From Pseudomonas kermanshahensis (lineage in GTDB: Bacteria; Pseudomonadota; Gammaproteobacteria; Pseudomonadales; Pseudomonadaceae), in assembly GCF_014269205.2 (NCBI RefSeq), contig NZ_JABWRY020000001.1, forward strand, positions 3,534,001 to 3,598,000: 64,000 nucleotides of DNA, written 5' to 3'. Under the pieces are notes generated by a model. It saw only the letters and a program-made list of their open reading frames with translations. It was not told the DNA's origin and did not search any database. Positions within the stretch are counted from its first letter, which is position 1. Each line of letters begins with the position of its first letter. The translations under genes and the position numbers were made by a program. Below, piece after piece: positions 52,530 to 63,421 of the stretch.

Positions 52530-53894
52530 ATGGCTGAGCGCAGTCCTGAGTCTGTCGACACCGCTTCTGCTCCACCCGTCAGTATGTTTGAAGCCTTACT
52601 GTTCTGGCTGAAGCTGGGCTTCATCAGCTTCGGCGGCCCAGCAGGGCAAATTTCGATCATGCATCAGGAATTGGTCGAGCGACGCCGCTGGATCAGCGAA
52701 CGGCGCTTTTTGCATGCGCTCAACTATTGCATGCTGCTGCCCGGCCCCGAGGCCCAGCAATTGGCGACGTACATCGGCTGGCTGATGCATCGGACCTGGG
52801 GCGGGGTGATTGCCGGCACATTGTTCGTGCTGCCGTCGCTATTCATCCTGATAGGCCTTTCGTGGGTTTACATCGCCTACGGTGAAGTGCCGGTGGTGGC
52901 GGGCATTTTCTATGGCATCAAACCGGCAGTGACCGCCATCGTTGTCCACGCGGCCCACCGTATCGGAGCGCGAGCGCTGAAAAACGGTTGGTTGTGGGCA
53001 ATCGCAGCGGCCGCCTTCGTGGCTATTTTCGCGCTGAACGTGCCGTTCCCGCTCATCGTTTTGTTGGCTGCATTGCTGGGTTACATCGGCGGGCGCCTTA
53101 TGCCGAATGCATTCGTGCTCGGCGGGGGCCACAGCGCTGCCACTGCGCACCACGGCGCTGCCTTGATCGACGATGGCACGCCCCCTCCCGAACATGCACG
53201 TTTCAACTGGAAACGCCTGCTGGGCCTACTGCTGATAGGTGGCGCCCTGTGGCTACTGCCCATGGGCATGTTGGCTGCGGTGTTTGGCTGGCATGGAACG
53301 CTGACGCAGATGGCCTGGTTTTTCACCAAAGCGGCGCTACTGACATTCGGCGGCGCCTACGCCGTATTACCCTACGTCTACCAAGGTGCAATCGGCAGCT
53401 ACGGCTGGCTCTCACCCACACAGATGATCGATGGCCTGGCATTAGGTGAAACCACGCCTGGGCCGCTGATCATGGTAGTCGCCTTCGTAGGGTTCGTCGG
53501 CGGCTACCAGCACCCCATGTGGGGGGCCGAGCATGCATTCATGGCGGGTGCGGCAGCGGCGTGCCTGGTCACCTGGTTCACTTTTTTACCCTCGTTTCTG
53601 TTCATTCTCGCAGGCGGCCCACTGGTGGAGTCGACTCATAACGAGATGAAGTTTACAGCGCCACTGACCGCCATCACTGCCGCCGTCGTGGGTGTCATCC
53701 TGAACCTAGCCTTGTTCTTCGGCTACCACGTACTCTGGCCTGCAGGATTCAGCGGGCCTTTCGACTGGCCTTCAGCGGTAATTGCAGTGTCCGCGGCAGT
53801 CGCGTTGTTCCGCTTCAGGCGCGGAGTGATCAGCGTACTGATTGCCTGCGCAATGGCGGGCCTTGCAACACACCTCTTGGCGGGGGCACAGTGA
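52530..53894 (+). CDS. chrA: Chromate transporter ChrA
   Basis: 454-aa inner-membrane protein with two CHR domains. First half: LGFISFGGPAGQISIMHQEL and LLPGPEAQQLATYIGWLMH; second half: KAALLTFGGAYAVLPYVYQG and GETTPGPLIMVVAFVGF. This is the long, two-domain type of bacterial chromate efflux carrier. The ATG at 52530 is preferred (GGGGGAA upstream) over the GTG at 52512 that overlaps the relic. Its stop is 35 nt before the methyltransferase start chosen here. Confidence 0.9.
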   Translation: MAERSPESVDTASAPPVSMFEALLFWLKLGFISFGGPAGQISIMHQELVERRRWISERRFLHALNYCMLLPGPEAQQLATYIGWLMHRTWGGVIAGTLFVLPSLFILIGLSWVYIAYGEVPVVAGIFYGIKPAVTAIVVHAAHRIGARALKNGWLWAIAAAAFVAIFALNVPFPLIVLLAALLGYIGGRLMPNAFVLGGGHSAATAHHGAALIDDGTPPPEHARFNWKRLLGLLLIGGALWLLPMGMLAAVFGWHGTLTQMAWFFTKAALLTFGGAYAVLPYVYQGAIGSYGWLSPTQMIDGLALGETTPGPLIMVVAFVGFVGGYQHPMWGAEHAFMAGAAAACLVTWFTFLPSFLFILAGGPLVESTHNEMKFTAPLTAITAAVVGVILNLALFFGYHVLWPAGFSGPFDWPSAVIAVSAAVALFRFRRGVISVLIACAMAGLATHLLAGAQ

Positions 53895-53929
53895 TGTTAG
53901 ACAGCGAGCCCAGCGATGAGGGACTACCC

Positions 53930-54598
53930 ATGCTCGACGCCGAAACGCACCTGCTCAACAGCTGGCAGCACAACGCCCAAGCCTGGATCGACGCGGTGCG
54001 CAGTGGCGCCATCGAGAGCCGTCGGCAGGTGACCGACCAGGCTATCCTGCTGGCCATTCTCAGCCGGCAACCCGAGCGCGTGCTCGACCTTGGGTGTGGT
54101 GAAGGCTGGTTGCTGCGGGCGCTGGCCGATCGCGGCATCGAGGCGGTCGGCGTGGATGGCGACAACACCCTGGTGGAGGCGGCCCGTGCGGCAGGCTCCG
54201 CCGAGGTACACCTTGCCAGTTACGCACAGCTGGCCGAGGGCGACGTCAGCGTTGGCCGTGACTACGATTTGGTTTGTGCCAATTTTGCGTTGTTGCAGCA
54301 GGACGTCATCCCCTTGTTGGCGGCGATGAATGGGCTGCTGGCTCCGGGTGGTGCAGTGGTGATCCAGACGTTGCACCCCTGGAGTGTGGCTGCGGGGGAT
54401 TATCAGGATGGCTGGCGGGAAGAGTCATTCGCAGGGTTTGCCGGGGACTGGCGGCCGATGCCTTGGTACTTCCGCACTTTGGCCAGTTGGCTGAATGCAT
54501 TGGACATGGCCGGGCTGCGCCTGGTCAGCCTGCAGGAGCCGCAGCACCCGCAAAGTGCGGTGCCGCAGGCGTTGTTGATGGTGGCCGAAGGGCGGTGA
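53930..54598 (+). CDS. Class I SAM-dependent methyltransferase
   Basis: 222-aa methyltransferase. Motif I VLDLGCGEGWLLRAL (about 51-65), an acidic end of strand 2 (AVGVDGDN) and motif IV region DLVCANFALLQQD. The ATG at 53930 has GAGGGA 6 nt upstream; an alternative ATG at 53894 overlaps the chrA stop. The target is not evident (UbiG/BioC-like small-molecule type). It may be co-transcribed with chrA. Confidence 0.82.
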   Translation: MLDAETHLLNSWQHNAQAWIDAVRSGAIESRRQVTDQAILLAILSRQPERVLDLGCGEGWLLRALADRGIEAVGVDGDNTLVEAARAAGSAEVHLASYAQLAEGDVSVGRDYDLVCANFALLQQDVIPLLAAMNGLLAPGGAVVIQTLHPWSVAAGDYQDGWREESFAGFAGDWRPMPWYFRTLASWLNALDMAGLRLVSLQEPQHPQSAVPQALLMVAEGR

Positions 54599-54633
54599 AC
54601 CCTGTGTGGCATTGCAAGCGAGTTGCCGCCCCT

Positions 54634-54720
54634 TGTGGGAGCGGGCTCGCCCCGCGAACACCGGCAAAGCCGGTGCCATAAACCGCGTAGCCCCATTCGC
54701 GGGACAAGCCCGCTCCCACA
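54634..54720. repeat. Inverted REP pair
   Basis: TTGTGGGAGCGGGCTCGCCCCGCGAA at 54634 and its inverse TTCGCGGGACAAGCCCGCTCCCACA ending 54720, between the convergent ends of the methyltransferase and quiC. Probable transcription end zone. Confidence 0.8.
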
Positions 54721-54761
54721 GGGTTGTGACAATCACAGAACGCGACTGCCACTTGAGACGC

Positions 54762-56669
<1,908 letters not shown>

Positions 56670-57135
56670 GGCGGGAGTTCCTTGTTGTTAGGGGACGACG
56701 GCGCAGGAAAACCACGGTAACGGTGCCTGGCATGATGGATTATTCGCAGGTAAAGTCGCCTCATCAATCTCTTTGTACGGAATGGTTAGTTTTGTGTTCG
56801 ATTACCGAACAAAACCGGATTTCGCGAATTGCTAGACCGCCACCCCGTGGTCAACATGAAACCAGACGCAGGCACACCGACCGCCGCCTTCTTGCCAGAC
56901 GGTCGTTCGGCAGAACCTGCGCTACCAAGCCCAACGCCACAACATAATAAGTTCAATAAAACCGGGTACCGACCTATGAACACTGCTCTCGCCTTGCGAT
57001 CCGCACCTGTCTCCTGGCTGCCTGTCACAGCCTTGGCGCGGAATACGCCCGCACTTCACGTTTGACCCCACTCCCGAGATAACCCCACGCTCGCCTTGCG
57101 CCGTGCGGGAACCAACAAGAACAACGGAGACACCG
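56670..57135. promoter_or_regulatory. Divergent control region quiC / MFS, with palindromic operator
   Basis: 466 bp without a convincing gene. At 56795-56811 there is TGTTCG-ATTAC-CGAACA, a perfect 6-bp inverted repeat that resembles IclR-type operators (PcaR-type GTTCGATAATCGCAC). It lies 125 bp from the quiC start and 325 bp from the MFS start. No IclR-family regulator is in the window, so any such factor is encoded elsewhere. Confidence 0.5.
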
Positions 57136-58509
57136 ATGGCTCACTCCAGCTCTCAAGCCAAGAAAGCGACCGCCAGTGGATGGATAGGCTCGGCACTCGA
57201 GTACTACGACTTTTTCATCTATGCACAGGCTGCGGCCCTGATTTTCCCGCAAATCTTCTTCCCTAACACCGACCCGAAAATGGCGATCATCGCCTCGCTG
57301 GCCACTTACGGTGTCGGCTACCTGGCCCGCCCGGTCGGCGCCATCGTGCTCGGCCACTGGGGTGATACCCGCGGGCGCAAGAACGTACTGCTGCTGTGCA
57401 TGTTCCTGATGGGTGTGTCGACCATGGCTGTCGGCCTGCTGCCGACGTACCACGACATCGGTATCCTCGCCCCCGCCTTGCTGGTGCTGCTGCGCCTGGT
57501 CCAGGGCTTCGCGGTAGCCGGCGAGATCTCCGGTGCCAGTTCGATGATCATGGAGCACGCGCCGTTCGGCCGACGAGGCTACTACGCGAGCTTTACCCTG
57601 CAGGGCGTACAAGCCGGCCAGGTCTTGGCGGCGGCGGTGTTCCTGCCACTGGCCTACTTCATGCCAAGTGAAGCCTTCAACGATTGGGGCTGGAGGATTC
57701 CGTTCCTGATGAGCGCCGTGGTGCTGATCGCCGGTTTCATCATCCGTAAAGAAGTGCACGAAACGCCTGCCTTCGTGAAGGAAGAGAAGCAGGATAAAGT
57801 TGCCAAATCGCCAGTCAGCGAGGCCTTCCGCCACAGCTGGAAACACATGGTGCTGGTGATGTTCATGGCCCTGATGAACGTGATCCCGGTCGTCGCGACC
57901 ATTTTCGGTGCGGCCTACGCGGTGCAGCCGGCCTATGGCATCGGCTTCGACAAGAGCGTGTACCTGTGGATTCCGGTGGTCGGCAACATCGTCGCGGTGT
58001 TGGTGATTCCATTCGTCGGCAACCTTTCCGACAAGATCGGCCGTCGCCCGACCATGATCGCCGGGTGCCTGGGTTCGGGCCTGCTGGCCTTCGTCTACCT
58101 GTATGCGATCAGCATCCAGAACGTACCGCTGGCCTTCGCTGCCTCGATCGTGATGTGGGGCATGGTCTACCAGGGCTACAACGCGGTGTTCCCAAGCTTC
58201 TACCCTGAGCTGTTCCAGACCCGCTACCGTGTTTCGGCCATGGCCATTGCGCAGAACATCGGCACCATGCTGACGGCCATGCTGCCGGCGCTGTTCGCCC
58301 TGGTGGCGCCACCGGGCTCGGACAACATTCCACTGGTCGTGGGTGGCATGGCGTTCTTCATCACCTGCATCTGCGCCCTGGCGGCGTACATCGCACCGGA
58401 AACCCATCGCCTGTCGATGGAAGACCTCGGCAACCCGCAAGCCAAGCCGATGGAAAAGGCCGCGTACGAAGCCAGCCGTAAAGGCAGCTTGCAGACTGCA
58501 AGCCACTGA
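57136..58509 (+). CDS. MFS transporter, metabolite:H+ symporter (shikimate/dehydroshikimate-type)
   Basis: 457-aa twelve-helix carrier of the MHS (ShiA/ProP) family: SGWIGSALEYYDFFIYAQAAAL at helix 1, GHWGDTRGRKNVLL in loop 2-3 (motif A), LLRLVQGFAVAGE in helix 4, and GNLSDKIGRRPTMI in loop 8-9. The ATG at 57136 has GGAGA 8 nt upstream and starts a short hydrophilic N-terminus. Its pairing with quiC suggests uptake of shikimate, dehydroshikimate or quinate. Confidence 0.88.
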   Translation: MAHSSSQAKKATASGWIGSALEYYDFFIYAQAAALIFPQIFFPNTDPKMAIIASLATYGVGYLARPVGAIVLGHWGDTRGRKNVLLLCMFLMGVSTMAVGLLPTYHDIGILAPALLVLLRLVQGFAVAGEISGASSMIMEHAPFGRRGYYASFTLQGVQAGQVLAAAVFLPLAYFMPSEAFNDWGWRIPFLMSAVVLIAGFIIRKEVHETPAFVKEEKQDKVAKSPVSEAFRHSWKHMVLVMFMALMNVIPVVATIFGAAYAVQPAYGIGFDKSVYLWIPVVGNIVAVLVIPFVGNLSDKIGRRPTMIAGCLGSGLLAFVYLYAISIQNVPLAFAASIVMWGMVYQGYNAVFPSFYPELFQTRYRVSAMAIAQNIGTMLTAMLPALFALVAPPGSDNIPLVVGGMAFFITCICALAAYIAPETHRLSMEDLGNPQAKPMEKAAYEASRKGSLQTASH

Positions 58510-58517
58510 TCGATCGC

Positions 58518-58626
58518 AGGGGGCTGCTGCGCAGCCCATTCGCGGCGCAAGGCCGCTCCCACAGGTGTGCGCAAATCCCTGTAGGAGCGGCCTTGCGTCG
58601 CGAACGGGCCGCAAAGCGGCCCCAGC
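58518..58626. repeat. Inverted REP-like pair
   Basis: GGGGGCTGCTGCGCAGCCCATTCGCGGCGCAAGGCCGCTCCC and its inverse (GGAGCGGCCTTGCGTCGCGAACGGGCCGC...) between the convergent MFS and decarboxylase genes. Likely serves as a two-way transcription end. Confidence 0.75.
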
Positions 58627-58630
58627 GTTT

Positions 58631-60043
58631 TCAGCCCTTGATCACTTCCTGCAGCCGCTGCCACAGACTTTCAACATGCTCCCGCTCGGTCGGCAATGCG
58701 CCAATCGACACCCGCACCATCCACCGCCCATCAAGGGTAGCCGGCGTTACATACGCCTCCCCAGAACCATTGAGCCGCTCGGCCCAAGCCTTGGTATGCG
58801 CATCCAGCGCCTCCCCTTCCAGCCCCGCCGGCCGATGCTGGATGCACAGCGTCTGCAACTGCACGGGTGCCAATAGCGTCCAACCCGGTGTCGCCTCGAC
58901 CTGCCCAGCAAGCCACTGAGCGTTATCCAAATCACGGCGCAAGCGCGCCTGCAGCGCTTCGACGCCTTCGCTGCGCAACATGAACCACAGTTTCAAAGCG
59001 CGGAACCGCCGGCCCAGTGGAATACCCCAATCACGCAGGTTCTTGACCTCCCCATCCACCGCCGACTGCAGGTAGCTGGGGTTGGTGCTCATCACCCGGA
59101 TCAGGTGCTGCGGGTCGCGCACGTAATAGATCGAACAATCAAAGGCCACACCCAGCCATTTGTGCGCGTTGACCACCACCGAGTCGGCCAGCTCGATGCC
59201 GTCCCACATCCAGCGGCACTCGGGCAGAATCATCGCCGACCCCGCCATGGCCGAGTCAACGTGCAACCACAGGCCATGGGCCTGGGTGATTTCACCAATC
59301 GGGCGCAGTGGGTCGAGTGCCGTGGTGGCGGTGGTGCCGGTGGTCGCGACGACCGCACAAGGCTGATTACCTGCCGCCAGGTCCTGCTCTATCGCCGCCC
59401 GCAGCGCGTCTGGCTGCAGGGCGAACTGCGCGTCGGTGGGGATCAGGCGAATGTTGTCACGGCCAAAACCGGCCAGCAGTGCGGCCTTGTCCACCGAGCT
59501 GTGGGCGTGGGCGCTGACGTAAACGATCAGCGGCTTGGCCTGGGCCTGCAGGCCACCGCGGACCAACGCGTAATCGCTGGCCCGTTCGCGGGCGCAGATC
59601 AGCGCCACCAGGGTGCTGGTCGAGGCGGTGTCCTGGATCACCCCGCTCCATTGCCCTGAAAGGCCGAGCAACTGGCGCAGCCAGTCGAGGGTGGTTTCTT
59701 CCAGCTCGCTCAAGGCTGGGCTGGACTGCCAGGACAGGCCCAATACACCCAGGCCGGTACTGAGAAAATCGCCCAGCACCGATGACAACGTGCCGTTGGA
59801 CGGGAAGTAACCGTAGAAATCCGGGTGCTGCCAGTGCGACAGACCTGGCATGACCAGGTTGTTGACGTCGTCGAGAATCGCCTCGAAAGGTTCGCCCTGC
59901 TGCGGGGCGCCTGCCGGCAGGGCCGCTTTCAGGTAGCCCGGTTCGACTTGGGCCATGACCGGGCGTTCGCCCACGGTTTGGCGGTAGTCGGCGATCAGGT
60001 CGATCAATTGGTGGCCGTACTGGCGGAATTGTTCTGGGGTCAC
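58631..60043 (-). CDS. ddc: PLP-dependent aromatic amino-acid decarboxylase
   Basis: 470-aa group II decarboxylase (AADC fold). PLP Lys is in VNAHKWLGVAFDCS (about residue 295), the His stacking on PLP in VSAHAHSSVDKAALLAG, and PLP-binding DSAMAG near 245. The N-terminal MTPEQFRQYGHQLIDLIADY is typical. P. putida has a homologue known as a DOPA decarboxylase, so L-DOPA or an aromatic amino acid is the best guess. Downstream of the LysR gene on the same strand (87 bp). Confidence 0.88.
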   Translation of the reverse strand: MTPEQFRQYGHQLIDLIADYRQTVGERPVMAQVEPGYLKAALPAGAPQQGEPFEAILDDVNNLVMPGLSHWQHPDFYGYFPSNGTLSSVLGDFLSTGLGVLGLSWQSSPALSELEETTLDWLRQLLGLSGQWSGVIQDTASTSTLVALICARERASDYALVRGGLQAQAKPLIVYVSAHAHSSVDKAALLAGFGRDNIRLIPTDAQFALQPDALRAAIEQDLAAGNQPCAVVATTGTTATTALDPLRPIGEITQAHGLWLHVDSAMAGSAMILPECRWMWDGIELADSVVVNAHKWLGVAFDCSIYYVRDPQHLIRVMSTNPSYLQSAVDGEVKNLRDWGIPLGRRFRALKLWFMLRSEGVEALQARLRRDLDNAQWLAGQVEATPGWTLLAPVQLQTLCIQHRPAGLEGEALDAHTKAWAERLNGSGEAYVTPATLDGRWMVRVSIGALPTEREHVESLWQRLQEVIKG

Positions 60044-60130
60044 GGGCGGTCTCCATTGGGCACTGGCAATACAGGCCCATCAGTCTAGGTGCCACCCGCC
60101 CTGCAAAGAACCCCGCTTCGTGCATACCTC

Positions 60131-61075
60131 CTATGGCGTTGGCGCATGCCCCCCTTGCACGCCGAACTGGGACTGGCGCCAGAGCTCGAATACCCGGTTG
60201 CGCAACCAGCGGTGCTCGGCCGAGGCCTGCAGGCGCTGGTGCCAGACCACCCAGTAACGCTGGCTGTGATCGATGAAGCCCAACGGTCGCCAGGCCAGGT
60301 CATGCAAACGGCACAGTTGCCGGGCGATGTGCTCCGGGACCGTGGCCACCGCCTGGCTATTGCCGATCACCTGCACGGTGGCCGAAAAAAACGGCACTTC
60401 CAGGCTGACCCGCCGCTGCAGGCCCTGGGCGCGCAGGTGGCGGTCGATGAAGCTGTCCTTGTCGCCACCCCCGGAAATGCGCACATGCTTGTGCGCCAGA
60501 TACGCTGCCTGGCTGAGCGTTTCATGGGCGGTCAACGGGTGGTCGCGGCGCATCAGGCACACCGCGCGGTCCTCGCCGAGCAGACGACCATGCAGGTTGG
60601 GCGGCGACTCGTCGAACAAGGTGGTGGCCAGGTCGATCTCGCCACTGGCCAGCAACGCGTACTGGCCAGCCTGCCAGGTGCGGTATTCGAGGGACACGCC
60701 GGGCGCTTCGTGCTCCAGCGCCGCCACCAGCAGCGGCAGCATATGCTCGGCGACGTAGTCCGAGGCCGCCAGGCAGAAACGGCGCTCGCAGCGAGCGGGG
60801 TCGAACACAGCCGGTTGGCGCAGGGCGTGCAGCTCTTCTAGGACCTGGCGCAGTGGCTCGACCAGGGCTTCGGCATGCTCGCTGAGCACGTAACCACGGC
60901 CTTGGCGCACCAGCAGCGGGTCGTCGAATGCTTCGCGCAGGTGGGCCAGTTGACGGCTCAGGGCAGATTGGCTGACACCCAGGCGCTCGGCGGCGTGGCT
61001 GAGGTTCTTGAGCTGCAGGAGGCAGTCGAGGGTGCGTAGATGGGCGAGACTCAGGGAGGCAAAAGTTGAGTTCAT
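60131..61075 (-). CDS. LysR-family transcriptional regulator
   Basis: 314-aa LysR protein: helix-turn-helix LSHAAERLGVSQSALSRQLAHLR (about 24-46), then a substrate-binding domain (FCLAASDYVAEHMLPLLVAAL, HKHVRISGGGDKDSFID). It lies directly upstream of the decarboxylase on the same strand, so it probably controls that gene; a LysR box was not looked for successfully in the 87-bp gap. Confidence 0.9.
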   Translation of the reverse strand: MNSTFASLSLAHLRTLDCLLQLKNLSHAAERLGVSQSALSRQLAHLREAFDDPLLVRQGRGYVLSEHAEALVEPLRQVLEELHALRQPAVFDPARCERRFCLAASDYVAEHMLPLLVAALEHEAPGVSLEYRTWQAGQYALLASGEIDLATTLFDESPPNLHGRLLGEDRAVCLMRRDHPLTAHETLSQAAYLAHKHVRISGGGDKDSFIDRHLRAQGLQRRVSLEVPFFSATVQVIGNSQAVATVPEHIARQLCRLHDLAWRPLGFIDHSQRYWVVWHQRLQASAEHRWLRNRVFELWRQSQFGVQGGHAPTP

Positions 61076-61097
61076 GCAGGCTCCCCTTCAAATTCAC

Positions 61098-61207
61098 CGG
61101 CCCATTCGCGGGACAAGCCCGCTCCCACAGAGCCCCGCCGTGTTTGAGGTTAGCGGAGGCCTGTGGGAGCGGGCTTGCCCCGCGAATGGGCCGCAAAGCG
61201 GCCCCGG
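61098..61207. repeat. Inverted REP pair
   Basis: CGGCCCATTCGCGGGACAAGCCCGCTCCCACA and its inverse TGTGGGAGCGGGCTTGCCCCGCGAATGGGCCG with ~45 bp between, in the gap between the LysR start and the YebC stop. The inverse copy is followed by GCAAAGCGGCCCC. Confidence 0.8.
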
Positions 61208-61210
61208 CTT

Positions 61211-61921
61211 TTAGTCGGTCAGGCCGACATAGACGTTCTGCACGTCATCGTTCTCATCGATCGCCTCGAGGAACGCCTCGACCTCGGCCAATGCCTCAGC
61301 GCTCAGGCTGGCAGCACTTACCGGGTTCTTCGGGGTGTAGCCGATCTTTGCCGATGTCACGGTAAAGCCATGCTCCGGCAGGGCCTTTTGCACCGCGTCC
61401 AGGTCGGTGGTGTCGGTGATGAACAGGGTCGAACCCTCCTCTTCCCCTTCCTCGAAGTCCTGGGCACCGGCTTCGATGGCGGCCATTTCCGGGTCGGCAC
61501 CTTCGGTCGGGGTGGCTTCGATCAGGCCGACATGGTTGAAGTCCCAGGCTACCGAACCGCTCGCACCCAACTGGCCCTTGCGGAACAGCACGCGGATCTG
61601 CGCGACGGTACGGTTGATGTTGTCTGTCAGGCACTCGACGATCAGCGGCACCTGGTGCGGCGCGAAACCTTCGTAGCTGACCGCGTGGTACTGCACGGCA
61701 TCACCGTCCAGGCCAGCACCTTTACGGATTGCCCGGTCCAGGGTCTCGCGGGTCATCGAGGCCTTTTTGGCCTGCACGATCGCCAGGCGCAGGCGCGGGT
61801 TCATGTCGGGATCTGCGCCCGATTTGGCAGCGATCTGGATCTCTTTGGACAGCTTGCCCATGATCTTGCCTTTGGCATTGGCCGCTGTTTCTCTATGTTT
61901 GGCTTTCCACTGTGCGCCCAT
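61211..61921 (-). CDS. YebC/PmpR-family protein (YebC2/YeeN type)
   Basis: 236-aa member of the YebC family: [27 protein letters not shown] at the N-terminus, the RAIRKGAG helix, [15 protein letters not shown] and the acidic C-terminal end [14 protein letters not shown]. The [11 protein letters not shown] variant of the N-terminus (instead of MAGHSKWAN) marks the YeeN-like subgroup. Members act as regulators or help translation of Pro-rich stretches; which applies here is not visible. Confidence 0.9.
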   Translation of the reverse strand: MGAQWKAKHRETAANAKGKIMGKLSKEIQIAAKSGADPDMNPRLRLAIVQAKKASMTRETLDRAIRKGAGLDGDAVQYHAVSYEGFAPHQVPLIVECLTDNINRTVAQIRVLFRKGQLGASGSVAWDFNHVGLIEATPTEGADPEMAAIEAGAQDFEEGEEEGSTLFITDTTDLDAVQKALPEHGFTVTSAKIGYTPKNPVSAASLSAEALAEVEAFLEAIDENDDVQNVYVGLTD

Positions 61922-62015
61922 GTCGACTCTCTTGTTTCAACGGCCAGTTCAGGAAGCGACCGGCCAAAAGTGGGTGCAGTTTATACGCCCTCGGGCATGT
62001 GATCGACAAGAAATC

Positions 62016-63407
62016 TCATGCTTTGTCGGCCTTCCCCGCCGCCGCCGCAAAACGTGCCAGGCGTACATCGAGGTGCCGTGGCCGCAGCCCGCGGTCCTCG
62101 GCGCGCTCCTTGCGGCGAATGGCATTGCGCACCATCAGCGACCCCAGGTAGCGAATCGGCTCTGGCGGAAACAGCCCCAGCGGCCCCTGGACCAATGGCG
62201 AGCGGGTCCAGGGGTTGTCCAGCCCCAGCGCCAGCGACGACAGGATTTGCCCCCCCATGTGGCACGGCCCGACGCCGCTGCCGGAATAGCCAAAGCCATA
62301 GAACACGTTGCCCTGCCCGTCTAACCGGCCAAAGAACGGCAAGCCCGTGACAGAGCGGTCCGACGGGCCGTTCCAGCTGGCCGCCAAGGGCACGTCCGCC
62401 AACGCCGGAAAAAACTCGCCCAGGCTTTCACGCAGCAGCGGCCGGTAGGGTGAGGGCTGGTCGAATACCGGCAGCATGCGCCCGCCATAGGCGAAGGTAT
62501 TGCCGCCCTTGCCGAGCATCAGTCGGCCATCGGAGGTGTTGTGGTAGTAATGCACGAAAATGCGCGAATCGAGCACGCTGACGCCGCTGTCCAGGCCGAT
62601 TTCGCGCAACAGTTCCGGGCACGGCTCGGTGATAATCATGTCGCTGGACACAATCGCTACACTGCGCTCGAACTGGGGGAACGCCCGCGCCATCCAGGCA
62701 TTGAGGCCCAACACTACACGGTCGGCGTGCACCGTGCCGTGGGCCGTGCGCACCTGTACCGGCGCACCGTGCGCCAGGCCCGTCATGGCCGTGCCTTCGT
62801 GAATGCGCACGCCACGCTGCAACGCCACCCGCCGCAGGCCGCGCACCAACTGCCCGGGCTGCACGGTGGCGGCGGCCGGGGAGAACCAGCCTTCCAGGTG
62901 TCGCGCCGACCCCGCCAGGCGTTGCACCTGGTCCAGCGGCAGCCGCTGGAACGAATTCACCCCCTGCTGCTCCAGCGCGGCGATCACCGCATCGGTGGCA
63001 CCGACCTGGGCCGAGTTGGTGGCGGTGTACAGCGTGCCGTCCAGGCGGTAGTCACAGTCGATGCCATTGACCGCGCAAAACGCGCCGATGGCACCGATGC
63101 TGCGTTCCGACTCGTGTACCAGGCGCACCGCTTCGGCCGCCCCAAACAGGCGCTCGAGGGTGAAGTACTTGGCCGACCACGACAGCGCACAACCGCCATT
63201 GCGACCACTGGCGCCAGCGCCGCAGATGTCGGCCTCGATCAGCACGACATCCAGCGCCGGCACCGCCTCCTTGAGCATCAACGCAGTCCACAGGCCGGTG
63301 TAGCCGCCGCCGACAATGCACACATCGCAACGGCTGTCGCCTTGCAGCGGCGGGCACGCCGCTTCCTGCGCCGAATCCAGGGCCTGTTGCAGCCAGAAGG
63401 GTCTCAT
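62016..63407 (-). CDS. FAD-dependent amino-group oxidoreductase (DAO/OrdL-like)
   Basis: 463-aa flavoprotein of the D-amino-acid-oxidase fold: dinucleotide motif CIVGGGYTGLWTALML (about 28-43), GASGRNGGCALSW, and C-terminal FAD-contact GFGYSGSGVGPCHMGGQIL. The ATG at 63407 has GGAAAG upstream and gives the usual short N-terminus; the longer open frame goes into the MFS gene. It lies 14 bp after that MFS gene on the same strand. Substrate may be an aminated compound such as a polyamine or aminophosphonate (open). Confidence 0.82.
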   Translation of the reverse strand: MRPFWLQQALDSAQEAACPPLQGDSRCDVCIVGGGYTGLWTALMLKEAVPALDVVLIEADICGAGASGRNGGCALSWSAKYFTLERLFGAAEAVRLVHESERSIGAIGAFCAVNGIDCDYRLDGTLYTATNSAQVGATDAVIAALEQQGVNSFQRLPLDQVQRLAGSARHLEGWFSPAAATVQPGQLVRGLRRVALQRGVRIHEGTAMTGLAHGAPVQVRTAHGTVHADRVVLGLNAWMARAFPQFERSVAIVSSDMIITEPCPELLREIGLDSGVSVLDSRIFVHYYHNTSDGRLMLGKGGNTFAYGGRMLPVFDQPSPYRPLLRESLGEFFPALADVPLAASWNGPSDRSVTGLPFFGRLDGQGNVFYGFGYSGSGVGPCHMGGQILSSLALGLDNPWTRSPLVQGPLGLFPPEPIRYLGSLMVRNAIRRKERAEDRGLRPRHLDVRLARFAAAAGKADKA

Positions 63408-63421
63408 TCGCTCACTTTCCT

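Noticed and set aside
56829..57065. 78-codon open frame between quiC and the MFS gene
   Set aside because: No ribosome-binding site, no homology and Pro-rich random-looking composition; the region is better explained as control DNA.
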